DNA from: Balaenoptera acutorostrata
Taxonomy: Eukaryota; Chordata; Mammalia; Artiodactyla; Balaenopteridae
Direction of reading: 5' to 3'
Assembly: GCF_949987535.1 (NCBI RefSeq)
Contig: NC_080067.1
Span: 82,361,985 to 82,425,984, forward strand
DNA: 64,000 nucleotides
The position numbers were made by a program, and so were the translations under genes. The notes below the pieces were generated by a model that was not told where the DNA came from, searched no databases, and worked only from the letters and a program-made list of their open reading frames with translations. Positions 39,301 through 51,300 of this stretch are shown piece after piece (positions within the stretch are counted from its first letter, which is position 1; each line of letters starts with the position of its first letter).

Positions 39301-42300
39301 ACCCATGTTGTACCATGTATCAATACTTCATTCCTTTTTTATTGCTTAGTAATATTCCATTGCTTGAATATGCCATATTTTGTTTATCCATTCATCAGTT
39401 GATGTACATTTGGGTTATTTCTACTTTTTAGCTGCTATGACAATCTCTAGGTCCATCCATGTCTCTGCAAATGGCACTATTTCGTTCCTTTTTATGGCTG
39501 AGTAATATTCCATTGTATATATGTACCACATCTTTTTTATCCATTCCTCTGTCGATGGACATTTAGGTTGCTTCCATGTCCTGGCTATTGTAAACAGTGC
39601 TGCAATGAACATCGGGGTGCATGCATCCTTTCGAATTATGGTTTTCTCTGGATATATGCCCAGGAGTGGGACTGCTGGGTCATATGATAGCCCTATTTTT
39701 AGTTTTTTAAGGAACCTCCATACTGTTCTCCATAGTGGCTGCACCAATTTACAATCCCACCAACAGTGTAGGACGGTTCCCTTTTCTCCACACCCTTTCC
39801 AGCATTTATTGTTCGTAGAATTTTTGATGATGGCCATTCTGACTGGTGTGAGATGATACCTCGTAGTTTTGATTTGCATTTCTCTAATAATTAGTCATGG
39901 TGAGCATCTTTTCACTTGTTTGTTGACCATCTGTATGTCTTCTTTGGAGAAATGTCTATTTAGATATTCTGTCCTTTTTTTGATTGGTTGGGTTGGTTTT
40001 TTTTATACTGAGGAGCATGAGCTGTTTGTATATTTTGGAGATTAATCCCTCATCACTTGCTTCGTTTGCAAATATCTTCTCCCATTCTGAGGGTTGTCTT
40101 TTCGTCTTGCTTACGGTTTCCTTTGCTGTGCAAAAGCTTTAATTAGGTCTCATTTGTTTATTTTTGTTTTTATTTTCATTACTCTAGGCAGTAGCTCGAA
40201 AAAGATCTTGCTGTGATTTATGTCAAAGAGTGTTCTGCCTATATTTTCCTCTAAGAGTTTTTTATAGTATCCGGCCTTACATTTAGGTCTTTAATCCATT
40301 TTGAGTTTATTTTTGTGTATGGTGTTAGGGAGTGTTCTAATTTCATTCTTTTACATGTAGTTTTCCAGTTTTCCCAGCACCACTTACTGAAGAGGCTGTC
40401 TTTTCTCCGTTGTATATTCTTGCCTCCTATGTCATAGATTTGGTGGCCACAGATGCATAGGTTTACCTCTGGACTTTCTATCCTGTTCCATTGATCTATA
40501 TTTCTGTTTTTGTGCCAGTACCATACTGTTTTGATTACTGTAGTTTTGTAGTATAGTCTGAAGTCAGGGAGCCTGATTCCTCCAGCTCTGTTCTTCTTTC
40601 TCAAGATTGCTTTAGCTATTCAGGGTCTTTTGTGCTTCCACACAAATTGTAGAAGTTTTTGTTCTAATTCTGTGAAAAAATGCAATTGGTAATTTGATAG
40701 AAATTGCATTGAATCTGTAGATTGCTTTGGGTAGTATAGTCATGTTCACAATATCGATTCTTCCAATCCAAGAACATGGTATATCTCTCCATCTGTGTGT
40801 GTCATCTTTGATTTCTTTCATCAGTATCTTATAGCTTTCTGAGTACAAGTCTTTTGCCTCCTTAGGTAGGTTTATTCCTAGGTATTTTATTCTTTTCGAT
40901 GTGATGGTAAATGGGATTGTTTCCTTAATCTCTTTTGATCTTTCATTGTTAGTGTATAGGAATGCAAGAGATTTCTGTTTATTAATTTTGTATCCTGCAG
41001 CTTTACCAAATTCATTGATGAGCTCTAGCAGTTTTCTATTAGCATTTTTAGGATTTTCTATGTATAGTATCATGTCATCTGCAAACAGTGACAGTTTTAC
41101 TTCTTCTTTTCTGATTTTTAATTCCTTTTATCTTCTTCTTCTCTGATAGCCATGGCCAGGACTTCCAAAACTATGTTGAAAAAAAGTGGTGAGTGGACAT
41201 CCTTGTCTTGTTCCTGATCTTAGAGGAAATGCTTTCAGCTTTTCACCACTGAGTATGATGTTAGCTGTAGATCTGTTGAATGTGGCCTTTCTTATGTTGA
41301 GGTAGGTTCCCTCTAAGCCCACTTTCTGGAGAGTTTTTATCATAAGTGAGTGTTGAACTTTGTCAAAAGCTTTTTCTGCATCTATTGAGATGATATATAT
41401 ACGTGTTCTATATGATCGCTTTTTAAATCACTTAGCAGAAAAGAAGAAAATGAATTTTTACTGTCTTTTATAATTACCTTTACCATTGCTCTTTGATTTT
41501 TCTTTTTTCTTCTTGGTACGGATTCAAATTATTGTCTAGGTCTTGCTTTCAAATATGAAGAACTACTGTCAGTATTTTTTTAAGGTGAGTCTGCCAGCAA
41601 CAAATTCTCTCATCTTCTGCTTATCTGCAAATATCTTTATTTTACCTTTGTTTTTGAAAGAGAGCTTTGCTGAATACAGGATTCTTGGTTGAGGTTTTTT
41701 TTCTTCCTTTGAGTATTCTGAACATGTTATCCCACCGCCTTCTTGTCTCCATTGTTTCTGTTGAGAAGCCAGTTGTTAATTTTGTTGTGCTAAACCTTGT
41801 AAATGACAAGCTGTTTTTCTCTTGCTGCTTTAAAGATTTTCTCCTTGTCTTTGTCTTTCAGAATTTTTAGTATGATTCATCTATTTGTGTATCCCTTGCA
41901 TGTATCCTATTTGGAATTCTTTGAGCTTCCTGGAGTAGAAGATTAACATTTTTTGAGTAAGTGGAAACTTTTCAGACATTATTTCTTCAAATACTTTTTC
42001 GGCTCCCCTCTCTTCTTCTTTCCTTCTGGTTCTCCCATCATGCATATGTTAGTGTGTTTAATAGTGCCCCATATTTTTCTGAAGTTCTGTTCATTTTTCT
42101 TCATCTTTCTCTCTGCTCTTTTACTTGCATAATCTCTCTCCATCTATCTTCAAGTTTGCTAACTCTTTCTTCTGCCGGTTCAAATCTACTGTCGAGCCCA
42201 ACTAGTGAATTTTTTATTTCAGTTGTATTTTTCAATTCCAGAATTTCCATTTGGTTCTTTTTCTTTATAATTTCTATCTTTTATTAATACTGTCTGTTTG

Positions 42301-45300
42301 ATGTGACATCACCATCATACCTTCCTTACTTCCTTAATCATGGTTTTCTTTAGTTCTTTGAAGAAAATTATAATGGCTACTTTGAAGTCTTTGTCTGTTA
42401 AATCTGACATCAGATCACTCTCACAGGCAGTTTCTATTGCCTGCCTTCCCCACCATACCCCATCCCCAGTGTATGAATTATACTTTCCTTTTCTTCTGCA
42501 TGTCTTGTAATTTTTTTTTTTATTGGAAGCCGGACATTTTAGATAACATATTTTAACAACTCTAAGTACTGATCCACCTCCTCTCCCCCAGGGTTTATTA
42601 CTGTTATTTGCTTGTTTACTTGTTTCCTGACTAGCTGGATCATTTTAGTGAAATCTGCATCCTCTTTTCTCCCATAATTTGTATTAATCAAACCAAATAT
42701 GAAGTGTTCTGTTCAGCCTTGAATGCCATTTTTTAAAGAATACCAACAAACAAAAGCATATAAAGAGGAAGCTTCCAGGATGAGGAGGGTTTCAAATTAC
42801 CAAAGGCTAAGAAAACTGGGGATATTTTATATGAAGTCAATCAGACTAATAGGATAGAAAGGACACAGAGTTGCTGACATCAAAGTTCTGGTACAGCTGA
42901 AGTCAGGGAGGGAGAGGTCACAGAACTTAGACAAATGTAGGCATTATAGGGAACAGATTTTAGCTCAAAATACAAGAAAGAATTTTTAAAATAAGCAATT
43001 CAACAACGGCATATGCTACCTTATAAAATAGCAAGGGTTCCACTTTTAAGCAGAAATTTTCAACATGTCCCAGCTGTTGAGAATTGTATTCCTTGTTTGG
43101 GAGGGGATGTCTGAGTAGATGATCACATGTGCTGTGACAGTCAAGAACCCGAACCTTGAATGTAGTCATTTCTACATAATGCAAAGCACTTTACATGCCT
43201 ATAGGTATATATTACAAACAAATTGTTATTCTTTTCTAGAAGAATGTGTACCAAGAAATCTTTTTGAATGTTTCCCTAGCAAAGAGTTCCTTTGAGATTG
43301 CTGTTTAAAAGCAATTGAGATTGCTGATTAGTCACATATCTGAGAGACGACTATATAAAACAGTGGGAGAAATGATTACTTTGAACTTCTACATTCTCTC
43401 ATGTACTTACTTTAAAGTTTCAGAATAAATTAATTCATTTTTAAGAGCTCCTCGGTTCTTAGAAAATATTTTTTTAATGAAGTAATTGAGATCCAGAACT
43501 CACCAGAAGAAATCTTACCAGCACCTTTATAGTCAACAGAAAATGCAGATGTTACTCCATTGGCTGACCCCAGTTCACCCATGGAAATTTGATAAGGGGG
43601 CCTCAGCTTGATTTCCATCTGCATGTCAGACAGATTTATCTTTGTTGAAAGAGACCTGGGGTTATTATATCGCTGCTTGGTCCTCTGAATGAAGTTATCT
43701 ATGTAAAATAAAAAATAAATTTCCTTGCAGTCATTTGTTAATTAAATCATTTGAAAGTGTGATGTTTATGTTTATGGACAGTAAATTTTGCGATAAACGG
43801 TTTAATTTGCTATCCCAAACTGTTCAATCTGTCATGGAATGTCCTAATATTATTTATGTTTATGGTTAATATATCATGGCATCATCAGTTTTTCTCACTA
43901 GAAATTATACTTTAGAAATTAATAATTATAAATATACTAAGGATTTAATATTACATGACTGTGAGAATATTTCTACTATTATATCCGCTTCAAGGAATTA
44001 CTTTGAGCTTCTACAAAAAAACTAAAAACAGCTTCCTTTAAATTTAAACCAAAGTCTTCATTTTTATAGGGATTCAGATCTCATAAAATATTAAGTCTGT
44101 CAGTATTTACCAGTTGTAATTATATTACATTACATTACATTATGTAAATTAATTACATTAAAACATACACTATAAATTGCATGTTCATATAAATCTGTTT
44201 TCTTATTTATTGCTTACACCATTGGAACAGATGTTTTAAAGAATAAATTTAATGAAAACAATAAAAGACATTTCCTAAATTTCTTCCAATTTTATTTTCA
44301 CTATTTACACCTTGAATTTACTTTTTTTCCCTCTTCTACATCAGGAGTCAAGCAAACTAATGTCCATAGGCCAAATCTAGCCTGCTGATTTTTTTGTGTG
44401 TGAATAAAATGTTATTAGAATATAACTATACTCATTCATTTATGTATTGCCTATGGCTGTTTTCAAGCTATAAATAGCAAGGGCTGAGTAGCTGTGACAG
44501 TGACCAAATGATCCTTAAAACCTAAAATTGTACTATCTAGTCCTTTCCAACAAATGTCTGCCAACCTCTGTTCTACATTAAGCAGCCTAAAAATACTATC
44601 ACATAAACACAAAACTCAGAACCTCTAGCTTATAAATTTCTCACTGAAAAATTATCCTCTGGAATTAATTCTTTGAACCAATCATCATGATCCTCTACAC
44701 AGCTCAAACAGAATTTTTTAATAGGCACCTAAATGAAGAAGTTGCCATAATTTATAGACCATTTGTCAAATTATTCTGTCAAAAGCAAGCTAGCAGAATT
44801 TTCTGAGTTTTCCCTCTGCCCCTCAGTATTAGATGAAAAATCATTTACGACTGAATGGAGACAGGATAATGAAAAGGAAAAAAAAAATCAGGCCCTTACC
44901 AAATTCAATGAAACAGTATGGTCTGACAGCAGTATTTGTCTTCATCATGTTATAAGTAGTAATGAACTCCTTCTGAAGCTCATCCAGGAAAGAGAAGGCC
45001 AGAACATTTGGGTAATTTTCAGTGCACAACATCATGTAGCTCACTCCCATAGAGCTAATAAAACTACAGTGTAAAAAACATTGGATTTAAAATTTCAAAT
45101 TAAATCAAGGTAATTCGTTACTTCAGAAGACTGGCTCTATACACCATAAACTGCTGCTACAGAGGCAATGACGATATTAACATTTATTACATATTTCAGC
45201 AGAAAAAATTAAAGGAACCAAAATATGATACTAGTTTCAGTTGTAATTTAAAAACAGTAGACAAAAAAGTGGAATGTATTCACTTTGCCGTATAGCAGAA

Positions 45301-48300
45301 ACTAACACAACATTGTAAATCAACTATATTCCAATAAAAATTAATTTTAAAAAAAGTGAAAAAAAAAAAAAGTGGAATGTATCTAGAGAGGAACACATAC
45401 TATGATTCTAAAACTTCAGTTACTTATCACTTGCGGTAGAAATCAGGAAAGACTATTCAAACAGATAAGGGTAACAGATAACTTAACATTTCAACCCTTC
45501 AACCTAGTGGAACTTAACACTGTTTGAATCAAGAACTTTTTAGAGGTTCTGATGAAAGTTATGGACACTCTCCCCAGAAACAACCCAGAACTTGGCACAC
45601 AGGTGATTACTGACCTCCTAAAGTCATCCACTGACCCCAGAATCAAATCCTCTACTCACATAATAATGAATTATGAATCATTAGGGGAAAAGAAGAGAAT
45701 TTAAGAGTTCATAACAACAAACAAAAGGGAAGAGAGGAAGACTCTTGTTCACAGCAGAATGCTGAGTGACACCTGCTAAATGTGGAGACAGTGCTAGGAC
45801 TGGAAAAATCAGCAGTTTGCAACCCACAGAGTAAAAATTGGATCAAGCAAGTATAATCAATGGATGCTAAATCTAGGTGGATATTTTGGTGAGGAACAGG
45901 AAATTTTGCATGGCTTTACAATGTCTTCCCATGGATTGTTTATTGGCTGTAAGGGAATTCTACTGTATTTATTATACAGTAGAAACTAGACAACACCTTG
46001 ACCAAGTACTCTAACATCACTAATGAGGGGAAGATGGGCTTCCTGTGCCTCAGTAAGACATGTCAACTATGTAGTATTCTGGCTAAGAACGCACAGTCTG
46101 AATCTAGGAACATCATGAAGGAACATCAGAATAATCAACATTCTATTTTCTTTAAAGAGGGATGGGGGTGCTGTATTCTTTAAAAACCTCAATGTTGTAA
46201 ACAAAGAAATAAAGGTTTTGCAAATGTTTCTGATCACAGGAGGCTAAAGAGACACAACTAAATGTAATACCTAACCCTAGTCTGGATCCTGTGCCAGAGA
46301 GGGGGAAAAATGCTGTAAAGGATATTCCTGGGTCAACTGACAAAAACAGAAAACAGGCAGTACAGTAGTTTAGGTGAAAGTATGGTATCAATATTAAATT
46401 TAATAGACCTGATAACTGTACTATAGTTAAGTAAGAGAATATCCCTAATCTTAGAAAATACACTTTGAAGTAGTTAGGAATAAAGGGGCATGGTATCTGT
46501 AAGTTTCTCTCAAATGGTTCAGACAAAAATAAATCAGACAGATAGATAGGTAGACAGATAAAACAATAAAGCAAATGGGGTAAAATGTTAACAAAAGGTG
46601 AGTCTGGGAACAAGTATTATTTGTAATTTTCTTATTTGTACAACTTTTCTGAAAGTTTGAAAGTATTTCTAAATAACAAGTTAAAAATTAAAAACAAAAA
46701 TGTTTAAATTAACCATCTTCTATTGAAAAAAAAACTTTCTAAAATAAAGTATACACTCCCCTGTAACAAGCAGAGTATGGGACAAAAATTAACCCTTTTC
46801 AACGAGTCACTTAAACATTCTTTCATGGTACTACCAACATAGCTCTGGTCTAGATCAAGGGGAGCAAACAGAGCATACAGGCTGTAACTCCCACTCCCAT
46901 GCCAGACACTGCTAATCTATCACAGCAATTTTTACTGCCAAACCCTGATCCATGTTGGAGTCCCCCTCTCCCCTCTTTTCTCTAATACTGTAGTAGCAGA
47001 ATTTATTTATTATTTTTAATTTAACTTTTAAAATAAATATATTCACATGACTCAAATTTTAAAAGAATGAAAAATGAAAGGAAATACTATACTTGAAGTC
47101 TTATTCCCCCCTCTGCTCACAGATAGCCAGTTCTCTGTCCCTCTGGCAACTCATGTTATTATTAATTTCGTATGTATCCTTCCAGAGAGAGTTTATGCAT
47201 ATGCAAGCAAATGTACATATATCTTTCTTTCTTAAAAGACCATCCGAGGCAGTCAAATGACGAGGGGTTGGCACCTATTAATCGTCTATTATTAACGGTG
47301 TGGGATATACTACTAGTGAAATTGTGCTGATCTTATGCTTCTGGAATAAGTGGAACTTCAGAAAGGAATTCCAGGTTAACACATAGTCATTTCATGCAAT
47401 GTTTTTCCAACTGCAAGTTGTGACCCACTAGTAGGTGATAAAATTAGTTTAGTGAATTACACACAGCATTTTCTTAAAAGTGGAAATAGAATATAACAGA
47501 AAATACCGGAATGTTTATTGCTTCATAAAACTTTTGCTTATCCTATTTGTATGTTAAGTAATGGTCACAAAGTAAAATGTATCTCTTCTTATGGGTCACA
47601 GTCAAAAAAGTTTAGCCATAACATACTGTATTTTCCTACAAAACTGACAACTAAATAAAAAAATCAAAGTATGATTTTCCCAAGTACTTTTCCCTTTCCA
47701 AAATAATCTTCACTGTCATTATCAAAATTCTTTGACATGTCATTAGCATTCAAATATATCTTACAATAACTTGAATTGGGATAAAACACAATTGGTGATT
47801 GGCTTCTACACGCTTGGAACTTCTTATTTCACTGTCCTTCAATAAGATGACTGAAGCTTTTAGACTCCATCTTTTGTGCTATAACAGGGTTTTACTGTAC
47901 TTCCATATTAATAAGAGTGAACCACAGACACCTACGTGAGTTTATCCCAAATGGTTTTTCTTGCTTGCGCTCAATCTAACTGGAGAATTTTTTGTGAAAT
48001 TAAAAAAAAAAAATCCTATGTTTTTAAGATTGTATGTTAACGTTTTCAGAAAGTCTTTATTCCAAAGTCTTTATTTTTCTATAAATGCATGATATTCTCT
48101 GAAAACGCTATATTCTATAGTATTATGACTTTTCATAGTGAATTTACCTTTACAATGCTGTCTTTATTTGAAATGCAAAGCCAGTTTTCCAAAAGTACAT
48201 ACAGCTCTGTCGATTTACCTTTGTTATCAAAAGTTCTGCTTTTTCATATCACTGGGACAAACTGAAAGACTCCTACCATCGCACTGAGGACTACTCTCAT

Positions 48301-51300
48301 GAAATAGTCTAACGTCACTAGAAGCATGCCAGTTTGTGCAGCCTTTAGCCTGTCCATCAGGTTCATTTAGTTCACTTGTTATAGACAATCTCGCTGTTAT
48401 CCTTCTGCCTTGATAAGGAGGAAGAAAAGAAGTAGTAGTAATAGTAACAGTAGCAGGTACGGTTTACTGACCACTTAGTATGAACTAGGCCCTTTGCTAA
48501 ATATATTACATATTTTATCTAATTTCATTCTTACTTTATTGTAAACAAAGCACCTGTTATTTTTCTTCATGTAACTAACCCAGCTCGTACTTATATATTT
48601 GTATGTTTGTTGTAATGTCTCTCTCACTAATACCTATGCTCCATGAGAGAGCAGGGATGATTTCTTTATGGTTCACCACTGTATTCTTAGCATCCAGAAT
48701 ATTATGTCTAGTACACAATAAGTGCTCAGTAAATTAGTAAATAAATGAGTGCATAGAAGGCATCATTCATTTACTCATTTATACCTAATTTGTTTAGTAT
48801 ATTGTGCACAGATAATTGCACAGCTCAGTGGTATCTACACAAAGAAGAAGGTCAATAAATACTTGACAAATGACAGAAGAGAGTAGAACTTCACCTGCTC
48901 TTCCAGGTCAGTGTTACCAGAAGGCTTGAGTTCAGATCACTGAGTCTTCAACATCCCCCTACTTAAAACACAGGGCTGTTCTCAGGGACCATGTAGAATT
49001 ACTCATCTCTGCAGTGAGTACCTCCAGATGGTTATAAAGGTCTAACAAGTATGTCTGCTTTCCTTTTATCACTGTCATTACTAATCCCACAACAACAAGA
49101 AGTCTTCTTTTCTCCACCTTGAGCACAATTCTTAAATTGCCATTGTTTTCTTCCTACTTTGCTCTAACTTCCTTTTTCTTTTTTATTTCCTTCCACTTCT
49201 GTGCTTTGGGACCAATGGGATTTGATCTCTATAGCTACTGCCTTTCTTCTGGCCAAGGAATTTATCCAACCTCATTACATCTTTGGTTCCTCTCCACAGC
49301 ACACACACTAGGAACTTCTTTAGGGCCTTCCAAGGTCAAGTGTGTCTTGAACAGGTAAGGCTGGTGGAAGTTCAAACTCCAGGTAAGAAGGATTTACCTC
49401 TTTCAATCACTTTGTTTAAAAGCTAATTTTATCATGTATCCAAGCAGGCCATACCTCAAGCGATTCCTAAAGTCCAACAAAACGAATAAGTGGTTTAAGA
49501 CGTTAAACTTTTCCTGGTATCTAATTTTATTTATGAAACGTCAAAAAAATTTTAGACATCACCAATTAAACACCGACATTATTAGGACTTGATGGCTTGC
49601 TGTACCAAACTAAATAATAAGTGAAAACGATGATCTTCCCCACAGCAAATAATAGAGCACCTAGCATATGTCCAGCATTCTACTCTATAGGTTCTGATGT
49701 CAAAGACCAAGTCCCTGCCTGCCAGGCGCCTACAATTAGGTACTGGGAATACACTTAAAACAATATACAAAACAAGATTAAAGAAACAAAACTGAATTTT
49801 TTAGCATGCCAAATGACAAAGTATACAGCAAACTATTTATAAATTGAAACAGCAATAATATTTGTATTACATATAGTTTTCATTCTGCTACTGTATCATT
49901 GCACACAGGAAATCTGCTTATCCTTTGTAGTCATATTTACCCAGTAAATAGCTTTCCTGGGTGAAGAAAAGTTCTCCAGTAGGACATGAAATCTCTAATC
50001 TACTCTTAAAATTGCTAAGCATAAGAAAAATTTTATTTTCGAAAGGGAACCTTCCATACTGAACTCCATTCCCTAAAATAAAGCCTTTACACTTTTAAAT
50101 ATAAAAAAGGGTTTGATGGCCTCTTAATAGTGTTCTGCAAGTACATTAACTCTTTCAATCTATCCTGGCATGCGGAAATTATTTGTATAAAGATGTATTA
50201 TTTCTTGCTTAAAAATATGGGGGGATTTTTCAAAAAATAAAACACAGATCCATATCTCAAAAAAAAAAGGGTTTGATGTTATGAAAGTCAGTATACCTTA
50301 TGAATTTATTATCACCAAATACATCTGATGAGAAACAAGGTGAAAACAAGACTTCGCCATCAGTAGGACAGTAAGGTGATAAGAACCAGAAAGAGAACTC
50401 AGTAACACTGAGTGTCTGCCATGAGCAGCATTCTACCAGGAACTTCGTATTTTCTCACTTATTCCTCTCTTAGGTAGCCAACCTTCAATTACCCTCCAAT
50501 GGTGAAGAGCTAAATACATTATCCCATAAATAAAAGACCCATTTTAGTCACTAATTTAAACCTCATTAAATAAGAAAATATGTATTAATATGTAATATGC
50601 CAAGTGACAGCAACTTATAACAGTAAGCTAAAGGAGAATCAGATGATTTTAAGCAGCCAAAGGTGATTACACCATCAAAACCTTGGATACAAAATTTGCC
50701 TTTGACATCCTTCATTTTCTTTTTCTGCAGAGTTAATCTCCTGATTCACCCTTTCCCACTAACCCTAATACCTTCACACCTTCATACACCAGAGAATAAA
50801 GATCCTGACTTTTTTCAGATAACCAATCATAGATAGTCCCTCATTTGCCTGTTAGTTGTATTCCAGAAGTTTACTGCACCTACAGAACTATATTGTAAGA
50901 GTAATTAGATTCCTAGACCAGTTCATAAGAGCCTATTTAACATATGTGGTACTGAAAAGCTGTGGATTTTACCATAATAAATGGTAGAAAAGTGATATGA
51001 TGCTAATAATGAGACAAAACACAGGTTACATTCTTCCCCCAAGTGGTCTGGTAGCTACTGGTGGGTTGCATTCCCCTGTCACACCCATTCCCCACCAAAC
51101 ACCTTGTCTTCAATGAGACAATGCTATCTTATCAATTTTAGACTTCACATATACTCTGTTCCTCATCATTTCTCAACCAAAAAAGGGGGGAGGGTAGTTT
51201 CACTTAATTCTCTTCCCTGGTTAATTTCGCTGTCCATAAAATGAAAAGAATTAGGAGAATTAGGAATGCACCCTGTCAAGAAAGAGGTTAAGGGTAAAAG

